Source of the DNA: Euglena gracilis
Taxonomy: Eukaryota; Euglenida; Euglenophyceae; Euglenales
Direction: 5' to 3'
NCBI GenBank assembly: GCA_039621445.1
Contig: CP154954.1
Location: forward strand, 75,156,634 to 75,220,633
DNA: 64,000 nucleotides
Below, piece by piece: positions 12,201 to 24,600 of the stretch (position 1 is its first letter; every line of letters begins with the position of its first letter). Both the position numbers and the translations under genes were made by a program. The notes beneath the pieces are model-generated. The model had not been told where the DNA came from and did no database searches. It saw only the letters and a list, made by a program, of their open reading frames with translations.

Positions 12201-15200
12201 GGGTCGGGGTGCCCGCCCCAACTAACTTTGCAGGGGGCAAAGTTATTTTGGGGGGTTTACCCATCTCGCCCGACCCCCCCCCCCCCCCGGGGGGGGTTCT
12301 GGACCCAGCCTTCTTCCTCCGGATCACCAGACTTAAAATAATCTCTGAGCGGGGAGTGCCCAAACAACTGGGCGGGGGGGGGCAAAAATGGTTCCAGTGA
12401 CTGGGCGATCCTTCAAATCTGTGTTCAGTCTGCCTGGTTGGAAGGCAGCACAACACAGTGCCCAAACAGAACTTCTCAATGCAGGTGTTTTTCTAATGGC
12501 GCCTGTTCTACCTGCTTTTGGCCAATGCTTACCGGCAAAGTATTTCAACAGCCTTTGCAGTCCTTTGCCGGCCCAGGATCCTCCCGCCTACACCTCCTGC
12601 GGCGTGACCTCCACTGCTGCAGGGCAGCCTGTTTGATTGTCTGTGGACGTGCATGCCTGTGCAAATGTGTGAGTGTCACCAGCGGGACAACGCTGGCTGT
12701 GGCGGCAGTACCTTGGTCAAGGTGACCAAATCAGGCTAAAAATGGCCAAAAATGACCTAAAAGAACCCAATTTGGTCAACTTGACCAAGTCATTGCCGCC
12801 ACATCCAGTGTTGACAGGGGTTGCCGTCATATTTTGTCCAAAGCTGGGACCATACGCCACCCGCCCCAATTTTGACCACGTCTCCCCCTTGTCTGGGCTG
12901 TGGTTTGATTGGTAAACAAAAAGGGTTGCAAATTAAAGAATTGTTCTCTTGCACAGGGTGCTGCTGCGTGGGGCAGGGTCGGGCTAGTGTGCACACACCA
13001 TCACAACAGCTCATTGGGCTAACATGGGCTTCAGGGCTTGGGATTGAGTTCCCACCCGCAAAACTCGAGGGGGTATGTAAATTTTTTGGCATATTGTATG
13101 CGTGTGCACGCACACATATGCACACTAATGGCACAGTTATGGAGGGTGTTCTGTGTGCATGCTTTTGGACTTCTTTGGATAAAAAATGTGAATGTTTGTT
13201 GGTGGCTGGAAGTCAGCCTGACGGCCGCCGTGCCTCCCAACGGCACACCCGCGCGGCCCGTCGCCTTCCCCGCCGCCGTCCGCCATGGTCTCCTCCACGC
13301 ACTCCAGCCCGGCCAAGACTGCCCCCGGGGCTGTCCGGCCAAATGTGTCGGTCGTTCTGGTGTGTGTCTACATGGGGTATCTCCCCGCTTGTAGCCTTAG
13401 AGCTGCATTTCAGCCGTGTTGCACTTCCAGGTTTTCACAGCCCTTTTCAGCTTTTTTTGCAGCTTTTTTCCTGTGTTTGTTGCTGCTGCTGCTGCTGTTG
13501 TTGTTCTTGTTGGTGCTGTCTTTTTCCAGATTTTTGAGCTGTCCTTCTGCCTGTCCCCCCAAGAGTTCATCGTAAGGAGGGTGTCACAGCTGTGGGATGG
13601 GGTGTCTCCCCCAAGGGTTTGATACAAGGAGGGCCCATGGCTTTGGGGGGGGTACCCTTTTGGTGGGGGTATACCCCCTTCTGCCCTTCCTTGACCGCAA
13701 GGGTTCGCCCCCCCCCCCCCCCCACCTGCCAAGGGGTGCAGCTTAACCCCAGGGGGGCGGTGTACGGCCCAGAAGGCTTCAGATTCCTTTTGGCTTGAAA
13801 TGCCTGCCAATAGGAGGTTTTTTTTCCAGCCTTTGGTTTCTGAAGGTAGAAACACCTTTTCCTAATGGCAGGGCAGGCCCCACAAGAGCAATGGAAAGTA
13901 TAAATGCACAATTAACCGGGACCCCCCTGAAAAGGCCAATTTTTTCCCCCACCGGTGCGAAAATAATATTTTTTTGTTGAAAAAGTGCCCAAATTGGTAT
14001 TCTGGGTTGATTGTGGAGTTTGGAGCCTGGCGTTTCGCCCCTGGCCATGAATCCTTTCACTTTGTTCGCTTAGATGCAGTGAGGGTCCAGACCACACCCA
14101 AGAAATGTGTGTTTTTGAATACTTGCAATGGGTTCGTGCCATAAAATCATTTAGCCACTGGCCGACCGCCCCCCCCCCCCCCCTGCGCCCCCGGGGGGCT
14201 GTGTGACTGGTTTTCTCTGAGTGACTGACTACTTTTTGACCTGGTCCCCCCCCCCCCCTGCAGGGGGTGGTCCACCTGGGGGTAGTGACGGACTGGTTTT
14301 CCGAAAAAAATGTGTGACTGGTTTTTTTTGGAAGAGTGGAAGTGACCCCACATCCCCCCGGGGGTCAGCAAAAAATTGAATGGTTTGTGGCCTGAATGCT
14401 TGCAATGGATTGGGAGGGGAGGGTTCCCAAGCATACATCTCTCTAAGGTTTTGCGAACCCCCGGGGGGGGGGGGCGGCTGCAGCCAGCCCCGATTTGGCC
14501 CCACCCCCCCCGCACCAGCCCCCCCCCCCCGGGGGGGGGGGTGCTGCTAGCCCTAGCTAGCCAGCCCCTTTTTGGGGGTCCAGCCCAAAATTTTTCTGCG
14601 CAAAGCGCCGAAATTTTTTGAAAAACTGTGTTCAAAAGTGGCCAAAAATGGGGTTTGGGGGGCGTTTGGGGCATTTTTGGGGGGTTTCAGATGCATCATT
14701 TTTTTCAAAACTGTGTTTTGCAGGTCATTTTTGGGCATTTTTCCGATTTCAGTCCAGCTCGCCCCGGTTCGGGTCCAGCCGGGGTCCAGCCCCCCCCCCC
14801 CCCCGGGGGGGGGCGTGCTAGCCCGCCCAAATTTCTATCCAGCCCAAATTTCTAGCCCTAGCCCAGCAACCCCCCCCCCCCCCCCCGGGGCCTTAAAGAG
14901 ATGTATGTTCCCAAGTGGCCACACCATGGCACAATAGCCTGTTCTGTGAGCAGCCTTTTCCTGTGGCAGCGGGGGGGGGTCAGGAGGAATAACACCAGAG
15001 TTACTCACCCGGCCAGGGGGAGCAACAAAAGAGTACTGGTGTAAGGGATCCCTGACCACTCACCACCCAACTGGGCCAGAAGCGAAGTTAGCGCCGGCCA
15101 TAAACAGACAAGAAGCCTTGGTGCAACTGAGGGGGGGGGTCGATAGAAGGGCAGGGAGGGAGGTCGGACCCCCCTCTGGGGGACAGCAAATTAGTATTTG

Positions 15201-15600
15201 CAAGCCCTCCCAAGCTCCAAAGGTGCTTGCTGTGTTCTGTCAGAAGTTTTGTCAAGGCCACAGAGGGGCCATTGGCTGCCACTGGGACCTGTAATTACCA
15301 TCGAAGGGAGATGCGCAATTAAAGGTGCAAAATGACCAGTGCCCAATGCCTTGTGGCATCCAAATGAAGCTCAGGTAAGGTCGGGCTGAATTCTATGGCG
15401 TGGCCAACCCCACCCTGCCTGGCAGGCACTCCAAGGCATCCAAATTCAACTAGTGGGCACGTGACCAAAACTGCCTCGGCACCACCAAGGCACGAAGGCG
15501 CCGGAAAACCATATTTTAGTTGTATATTTTCAATATATATAATATATATATACATATATATATTATACATATATATATATATTATGTAGTATATCATATA

Positions 15601-15639
<39 letters not shown>

Positions 15640-18600
15640 ATAGTATGTATGTATGTAATTCTATTATATATGGCAGGTGTAAACTTTAGGACCCCCCCGG
15701 GGGGGTCCTAAAGTTGACCCCACCATGGACACCCCCCTTAATTGAAGGTATAGGGTTAGGTGCGCACATGCTAATTTGCGCTAATTGGCTATGTTGCGCT
15801 AATTGGCTATGTTGCGCAACGTAGCCAATTAGCGCAACGTAGCCAATTAGCGCAAATTAGCATGTGCGCACCTAACCCTATACCTTCAAATAAAGGAGGT
15901 GTCCATCGTGGGGTCAACTTTAGGAGCCCCCCCCCCCGGGGGGGCTCCTAAAGTTTACACCTGCCATATATATTTGTATATTTTATTTGTATCATTATTT
16001 TTTTCATCCATTCATATTTTTATATTTTCATCTGTCTTATTTGATATTATTTTTTGGTCATTTTTCCTTTGTCCACTGCCAGGCAGGCAACCCCTTTGGG
16101 GGGGTGGCAGTGCCTCCGGGCATTCCGAGAGCCCCTTCACCCCCCAGGGTTGGTCAAATTCAGCCTGGTTGAGGGTTGTCTTTGAGTTATTTGAGGCCAT
16201 TTTCAAGGGTCAGCCCGACGCTTCGAAGGACTTTGCGTGTCCGCAGGACCCACAGCGCTCGTCTCCCCAAGCTGGCTCACCCAAACCAGCCCCCACCGCA
16301 CAGGGCACGTGTCCAGGTGGAGCCCTCGCTGGTGCACTCCTTTTTCTTGAAAATTTGTCATTGATGGGAGAGGATAACAGCTCCATCCACTGCACTATCC
16401 TTGCACATTATCCCCCGTGTGCGATCATCTGAGCACAATACAAAACCCTAAACCTCTTTTTTTGCATCAAAAACCTTCAGCATTAACGAGCAGAGTGGGT
16501 CACCTCAGGAATCAATTCGGTTGTATGTTGGTTCTCGGGTCACGGATTCCAACGGGCCCCATTTTCAAGAACAGCTTGGCCACTGGCGTTCAGGGACATT
16601 AGCAGCCGGCTCCAGCAGGCCAACTTCCGTCCCCTGGATTGGCCAAAAGCCTCCAGCCCCTTCCCCACCAGGGAATGTTTTAAGCCGGACTCCACCCCAC
16701 CCGGGGGGGGGGTCAGCCAGCCAGCACCTTTTTCCAACCAGCAGCTCCCAGCTGGGTAATATAGTTTTTGCAGCTCGCCCCGCGAAGTCAGGCTGGAACG
16801 AAAAATTTCGGTGCAAAGTGCCGACGTTTTTTTTTTTATTATAAAAAGGGGGATCGAAAATGGCCAAAATGGCCGTTTGGTGCTTTTTGGGGGGGTTTCG
16901 GTAGTTTTTTGGGGGGTCAACACTTTGGATGACAAATTTTGGGGTTTGGGTGCCAGCCGGATCCAGCCCGGCAGCAGGTCGGACCCCAGGACCCTCCACC
17001 CCTAGGGACACGGAGTCCAGCCAGCACCTTTTTCCTGCCGGCCGGCTGCACCCCCCCCCCCCTGGGGTTCTTTAAAAAATTCCCTGTTCCCCGCACACAG
17101 CGTCAGGGAGGAACCTTTCGGTGCAGGTCCCCCGGGCCCTGCCCCCAAGACCGGCCCGTACTGGCCCACCCCCATGCCCCAGCCAGGGCTGACCTCGCCC
17201 ACCACCACCTCCCCCACCACCCCCGTGGACGCCCGCCCCTCCAGCGGCCCCTTCCGGCCGCTGCAGGTCCCCACGGACGCCGCTGAAGCGGGGCCCCAGG
17301 TGAACCTTTTTTTGCCAAGTGCAACGGATCGGGGTGGGAGAGGGTTGGGCGGGTTGGATGCAAGCATTCGGGCTTCAACTTTGGCCGTAAACCCCGATTA
17401 AACTCAGATCAAGGATTTGGATGCAATGCCGATAAGTTTTTATTTTGTGTTATGGATGTGTTATGGATGCGTTAGTGGATGTGTTCATGGATCGGTCGAT
17501 GGTTCCCCATCATGCAATCACTTTGTCTTGGCAACCCCCGAGGCGTGACAGGTTTGTTCAGAGTGACTGACTGGTTTTTCTGGGAACCCTCCCCGGGGGA
17601 CACCAAAGTGATGCAACATCGAAGGCAACGGAATTTTTTCCCTCTCTTGTTCACGTTTATGGTCAATCCTTTGGATTCCAGAGTGGCCGACCTCTGGGGG
17701 GGGGTTGTGACTGACTGGTTTCCCAAAAAAAAGAGTGATTCACTGGTTTTTGGAAGAGTGGAACTGACCCACCCTCCCCCCTGGGTCGGTTGAGAATTGT
17801 TCATTCCCCATATTCTGTGGCTTGTTCTGTTGTTCCACAATTTCCACACATCGCAACCATACTCTGGACGCTGGGCATAGTATTTATGATAATAGGCTGA
17901 CTGGTTTGATCTTTTTAAACAACAATGAAACACACTGAAAAAAAGTCGATTTTGAGATCCTAACCCAAAATTGAGATCCTTCCCTGTTTTCTGAACTTAT
18001 GTCACATGATAAGGTGCCTGATGATGCAAGTGAATGGTGCAGATGTGTGCAACCAATGCGATGCAACCAGGAAATCAAAAATGGAAACTGTCAAATGCGA
18101 GTCATTACCATTGTTTTCTTTCACTGTTCTCGTCCTATCCTGTGGTAAAGTATACGTATAAATTGGTCATATTTTCTCCATTTTGTGTGGTTGTGTTTTT
18201 GCAATTGTGATTGTGATTGTGATAGTAATTGCTATTGTAATTGTGGGTGTATTGTGCAGACCCTCTTTCCCTTCTCATCAGACTCAGCTCGACCTGTCCA
18301 ACATTAAGCGAACTTCCCCTCCTGTTCAGTGCGGCCCTACGCATTGTTGTTGTCTGTCGGACATGGCCCGGTGAACCACAGCCATCTGGCATTTGTTTCT
18401 TTTGTTGCCACACAAATTTCAGAAACTCACGAGCACGACCTCCAGGGGGGGGTCTAGCTCTAGCCAGCAAGCAACTTTCTTTCAACAGCAACCTTTTTCA
18501 GCCCTGGACCCCCTGCCCCCATAGCGAGTTTTACATATTTTCCAACTGCTGAGTTCCCGGGGGCTGGACGGTAACTTTTTTTTTTGGCTTTCAGCGGTGG

Positions 18601-21600
18601 GCTTTTTTGATTTCAAAAAATCGCCCAGGGCCAGTTTGGGGCCAAGAAATGTTTTTTTTCCTAACAATTGGCATTTTTTTTGGTCTCGTATTTGGTTCGA
18701 CCCAATGAAACTCAGCTCCAGCTGGAGGATGCCTGGGGGGGGGGTCAACAAGCAGCCTTTTTCCAGCCAGCCCAAATTTTCCAGCTGCCAATCCCCCCGG
18801 GGGGGGTCCGCCCTGAAGGTGTCCTGTATATGGCCCAGAGTTCCTTATATGAGGACCAGCATTCGATAAGAGGAGGGTGGATTGCGTTTTGGTGTCCCAC
18901 TGGGCCAACGAAGGGGGGACAACCACCCACCTAAGCAGTGGCATAGCCCAAGTGACCGCTTATTAACTCGGCATGAAACGCTGGCTGAAATTTCTGCCTC
19001 AAAATTGTCCAAAGTAGGATTTTGAGCATTTTCTTTTGTGTGCAAAAGTATTGTCAAAAATGTTTTTTTTAAAATCTGCACAACACACCCCAAGATAAAG
19101 AAATTGCCCCTTTTGGGAGGGCCCTGGGAACCCCCCCCCCCGTAGACACACAGGATGCCCTCTCATCATACTTGTCTGCCCCCTCCACATGACTCTCTCT
19201 TTGATTTTCCAATTTTCAAGGTTGTTTGGACGTTTGCTTCTCAATCAGGAATTCTCCATTCCACACCCTAGCTTGTCTCGTCTTGTCTCATTCGCATCAA
19301 CCCCCCCAGACCACCTCTGGCACCAGCACGGGGGGCGTATGGCCGCCTGCGGCCAACGCGGTCCAGCAGTGGCCGACACCCCGCTCAGGCCGGGGCACGC
19401 CGTCGTCCCCGGTGCCCACCTGGACTCATCTGGTGCCCGCCGACAGTGCGTGGAGGGTGTGCTCCACCCTGCCTTTGCTGTGAAGCGTTTTGATTTGACC
19501 AGCTAAGCAATTATGCGTGCACACGTGCAATTGTTTTGAGTTGGTATTGCGGTGGTTTGTGCAGGATTTTCCCAACAAACTGCAGACCCTTTTCCCCACG
19601 GGTGGTGGGTGGATTGTGGAAGGTACCCTCGGGGTTTTGGGTGAGTTGTGGAGTTGCAAAACGGCAGGTGTCAGCTGCCAACGTTCGAAGGGACCATGAT
19701 GGATGGGTGGGGGGGGGCAGGTCCGAATAAGCACGCACCGCTCTTGCCAGATGAGAAGCCCTTCAGTTGTTTGACCTCAACCCCCAAGGGAGTGGGGGGT
19801 CCTGAACTCCCTTCCCTAGGTTTTGGGAGGGGGTTTCTGGACCCCCACCCCCCATTGACAGGTCCCAAAAATAAGAATTTTTTTCCAGAGCTGCGAGCAG
19901 GAAACCGAACAATGCCCCTTTTTGCTCATTCTCGAGCATGTTGCACATCTTTTGATGTTTCGGCGATGTTGGTGACATTTGGGGATGTTTTCCCCAGCCC
20001 TTTCAGTTTCGAGGCAGGAGGGGGTCCGACCCCCTCCTGTTTGGGAGGGGGCGTCCGACCCCCTCCTCCTCCTCAAGGCTTCCCATACATCCCTGGCCAA
20101 GGGGCCAACACGTAACGTTGTCTGGGGGTTTCTCCCTTCCGCAGGACCCCAGCGGCCTGACCCCAAGGGTGATCACGCCCCCTCCCGCTGCAGAGGGCCC
20201 CTGGCCACAGGGCATCACCACGGTGGCATGGGCGGGTGGAACGGGAAGGCGTGGCTCTCAGTGTAACTCTGAAAGAAAGCCAACCCCATCCTGAAATCTC
20301 AGCTCCGTTTTTTTTTGATCGCAGTACTTTGATGTTTTCACTGCTTTGCAATATAATATGAATGGTATGGGGTTGCTTTACCATGTATCTATATTCATCT
20401 AAAACCAACACTGTAATTTTTCTGGGTTAATTCCTGATTACAGCCTGATAGCGCGAATGAACACCAACAAAGTTCGATAATCTCGCTTTTCAAGGAGCCG
20501 GCATTTCAATGATGCACACAGACTTCAAAGTCGGAGATCGGGAATTCCTCCAAGGTACCTCTGCGCGAGTCGTGGTGAGCCTGAAGAGCCTTGCATGCAG
20601 GCTTCTTCCCCCAAGGAATTCCGCCATTTCCCCTCAATCAAGAAGTTTCATGTGTGAATGAGGCTGATTGCCAAGCGCCCTTTTTCACCGCAGCCTGGAA
20701 AAAACTCCGGAAACCCCCTCGATTTCCAACATTTTTTCCCCGCAGAATGTGCCGTTCCCTATGGGGGATTGTATGTGGGTGTGGGTGCAGGTGCGGGTGC
20801 GGGTGTGGGTGTGGGTGTAGGTGTGGGTGTGGGTGTTGGTGTGGGTGTGGGTGTGGGTGTGGGTGTGGGTGTGGGTGTGGGTGTGGGTGTGCACGTGTGT
20901 GTGCATGTGCATGTGCATATGTGTATGGACACCCCCGGGGGGAGGGTGTCCGGCGGACTTACCCCCCCCTGGGAATCAAACCTTTAGAAAATCCTTGATC
21001 TCATATGTGCGACGGCCGTTTTTCTGGCCATTCATCTGTGACTGCCCCCCTTGGAGCGTTCGCTGCCTTTGATGGCGCTTCATGTCTTCTCTTTGCCTTG
21101 GATGAAAGAGGCATTGGAAAGGTGCAGTGGGAAAAAATACCAGAAAATCTTTGGAGAAGTTTCGGGCTTTCCCAAAAAGTTTAGTTGCCTTTTTCACCGC
21201 AGCCTGGAAAAAAACTCGGGAAAACCCCTCGATTTCCAATATTTTTTTCCCGCAGAATGTGCCGTTCCCTATGGAGGATTGTATGTGGGTGTGGGTGCAG
21301 GTGTGGGTGTGGGTGTTGGTGTGGGTGTGGGTGTGGGTGTGGGTGTTGGTGTGGGTGTGCATGTGCGTGTGCATATGTGTATGGACACCCCTGGGGGGAG
21401 GGTGTCCGGCAGACTTACCCCCCTGTAATTTTTGTTCGGGCAGCAAGCTCCTCTCCACCCTGAGCGTGAGCGAAATGCAGGATATGTGGCAAAAATTATG
21501 GAAAACAAAAAACCAGGGGGAAACATGGGGGAAGGTTGTGGAAAACTTTCATTTTTGAAAGAAATGAGGGCAAGGATAATACTGCAGACAATTTCGAAAG

Positions 21601-24600
21601 AAGTCGCTTTTCTGACCACACCCCCAATTCACAATTCAGACAATTGACAGTGTCCGTAGGCCAGAGGCTTTTCAACACACACACACACACAGACACACAC
21701 GCACGCATGCATGCGCACCACGTGCACATCCACATACACCCAAGGCCCTTGTGGCCTGGGGGGAGGGGGGGGGTAGGGTCTGGCCGAGCCCCCCCCGGGG
21801 GGGGTTCCCCCAGGGGGGAGTGGGAAATACTTTTTGGTGCCGAAGGCGCGGAAAATTTTTGAAAAAGGTGCTATTTTTGGCATTTTTTTAGATTTTTTGG
21901 CCATTTTGAGTGGGTCCCCCATCGGGGTGGGTGCGGCAGACCCCCGTGCGCACCAGGTCTTAAAAAAAACCCCTGTGTGGTCCCCTGTTGGAGACGGGGT
22001 TTTGGCCATTTTTTTGGCCCTTCAAAGTGCTGAATATTTTTTGACCCCCAAAAAGTGGGTCCCGGTCCGTGACTCCCGGACCCCCCCCCCCCCCCGGGTG
22101 GGGTGCCCCAGGGTTGTGGGTGGAACCCCTCCCCCAGCCTTATATTGTTTTTTGTGTGAGAAACCCATTTGGAACTTTCACAAAAAATTTCGCGTAACAT
22201 TTTTCCTTGTCTTTTCAGTTCCTGTGATTTTTTTGCTTTCACTGTAGGAAGGCTCGGAGATTTACCTCTGTTGACTCCAACAACCCAATTGCAAATGCAG
22301 GCGGCGACGGGTGGGGGGGATGGAGGGAACGTTGGACGAACACAGAAGTGGTGCCGGAACAGTGAAGTTTGGTACGACCACTGAGTCGGGCTCACGCCCA
22401 TCCCGAAACGAAGCCTGCCCCCGTCCGACGTCGCCCATGGAAGCCCCGAGTTGGGCACGGATGGCGACGTTGCGAGCGAGCTGCGGACGCACGCCGCGGA
22501 GGACGCGAAGGGCCAGGCTGAGAATGTCGCCCCGGCACCCCCCGCTGCGGTGCGTGCCACACCCCGCCACGCTGACTCGCTGCGGTGGACGTTCCGCCAG
22601 AAGAAGGCCCACAGGAGCTCTGAGGGAAATCAAGGAAGGCAGAGCACATCAATTTCTTTCCGAAACAGCTCAAATAAGGATTGGTTCAATAATTTGAGGC
22701 AGTATCAATGTATAATATTTGACCAATATTTCGAAATTCAAAGATTATGAAATTGTGCATTTTGGGGACTCTTTTCTTGAATAATTTGCCCAAATCATCA
22801 GTGCCGCCCTGCCCTCAGGTGCGGCCAGCTGGGTTGACTTTTGTCCCGACGCCGACCTACGAAACGCCCGCTGCAAGGGACCTCGACGTTTGTTTTTTTC
22901 GAAGCCAGGGGCATATCTGGTGGCCAGTCGTATTGATCTGTAAGTCGGCTATCCCGAGAATCAAGAACACTTGGTTTGGTTTGCTGTGGTGGTAGGCGAG
23001 TGCCAAAAGTTCCAAAACATTTGCAGGAGGATTCCGAGTTCTTTTTAGCTAACAAAAAGTGGATGAGGGGTCCGGGACAGCCCCCCCCCCCCCCAGAGGG
23101 GTCTCAGTCTGGGTTTGCGCCGAAAATTATCGTTGCAAAGCGCTGGAATTTTTTTTTTAAAAAGGTCAAAGTGGCGAGGGAACGGGGGTTTGAGGTGTTT
23201 TTGTTTGAGGTAAACATTCTTTCAATTTGTTTCAAAGGTCTCAATTTCAACCATGAAATGGTGAAACGTCTGATTTTTCAGGGTTTTCAAAACCCAGAAG
23301 TCATTGTGAGACCTCCATGGAAGGCAATTTACATATGGCGCGAAGCGCCAAAGGAATTTCTTTTTGCATTATTGGGAACCAGACAGACGATGGTTTTCTG
23401 TTTCCCGGTCGGTCAAGAAAAAACGCGGAAGTAACACCAGTTTCTCGCAGTGGACGCACAACACAAGGCGCGGCCTTGGTTTCTTGTTTGGCGGGATGGC
23501 TGTCCAGGCCCACTTGCCCGCGCCCTCCCCGGGTGGCGGACCCCGAGGAGCCGGTCCGTCGGCGCTGAGCCCGGCGGCCTGGCCGGCCATGACCGGCAAC
23601 CGTCGTACCTCGGCGCCGACAAGCTGGCGGCCACCGCCTGCGCCCCGGTGTGTCCGCGTGGCCGTGGCGTTGGGGTCACGCGGAGCCCAACGTGTGACTC
23701 GGTGGCGGTCGGGTCCTCCACGCGGTCGCACCTCTGCCGTCCAGGGAGTTTTGCCCCTTCTCTTTAAAGGTTGGTGACCCGGGGGAGGAAGGAGGTGGGT
23801 TGGTGCGTTGGAGTCCTGCTCCTCCCCCCGTCCCCCCCAGGCCGGGGGTGGTGAAGATTTGGGCCGAGTGGGTGCCTCCTGCAGTCGGTCCAAAGTGGTT
23901 CCTCCAATACCCAAAGTGGTTCCTCCAATACCCACCCCCCCAGGGGGTGGATGCCGCACCGCTCCCCTGCCTGGGTCGGCACAACCATGAATCGGTTGGG
24001 ACAGAATGCTGAAAGGGAATCCCGTGCCACTTCATTTTCTTTTGGACTTTCAAATAACAAGTGTATAAATATAATAATACATGTGCCTGTTGCTTCCTCT
24101 GGTTTTCACCCCACCTCCAGCTGCGCTGTACCTCATGAATCTCTGGCGAAGTTCTGAATCTCACATTTTCCGTCCTACTTCTCTTCCCTTTCAGCTCAAA
24201 GCGGAGGAAGCTCCCCCTGGCTACCATTTCGCCCCTGCCGCGGGGGGGCTTGGGCATGTCCGCGCATTCACCAAATGGACACTAGGGCACAGTGTGACCG
24301 TGAACGGCGTTGAATTTTCTGTTTCAATTCATGGCAGGTGTATGCCGACCTTTGTTTCCATTCTGGACTCTTCTGGATCCTCCCCCCAACCCTCTCCATG
24401 GTGTGTGTATTGAAATTTTTTTGTGTATCGGTGTGTATCGGCAATATTTGTGCATTGGTGTGCATTGGCAAAAACATTTCCGGTGTGCAACTTGGACACC
24501 CATTGCGGAGCGGCCTTGCTTGTGCCTCAAACCGCCCTGCCCCCCGACTACCCACAGTGGCCGGGATCCGCCGACCCCAAGGCGGCCGCCAACCCCAAGG

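Larger units (their letters stand above)
13345..16246 (+). other. Gene A intron with C-run hairpins, AT microsatellite and foldback element
   Basis: Contains a CTG/TTG run at about 13,480-13,515, many C-run/G-run hairpins (for example 14,167-14,182, 14,459-14,541, 14,788-14,812, 14,869-14,890), an AT array and a foldback element, both listed separately. No coding signal was seen. Confidence 0.4.
20236..22385 (+). other. Gene A intron with duplicated GTGTGG arrays and R1 repeat
   Basis: Contains the tandem duplication 20,680-20,990 / 21,185-21,425, a CA run (21,678-21,700) and an R1 copy (21,755-22,130). No coding block was seen. Confidence 0.45.

Noticed and set aside
18241-18420. A possible exon ([12 protein letters not shown] in translation) between gene A exons
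   Set aside because: Composition is moderately coding-like, but no splice pair of suitable phase was found and the neighbours join without it.
20590-21560. Cys/Gly/Val-repeat ORFs
   Set aside because: Translations of the GTGTGG hexamer arrays; the flanks do not look coding.
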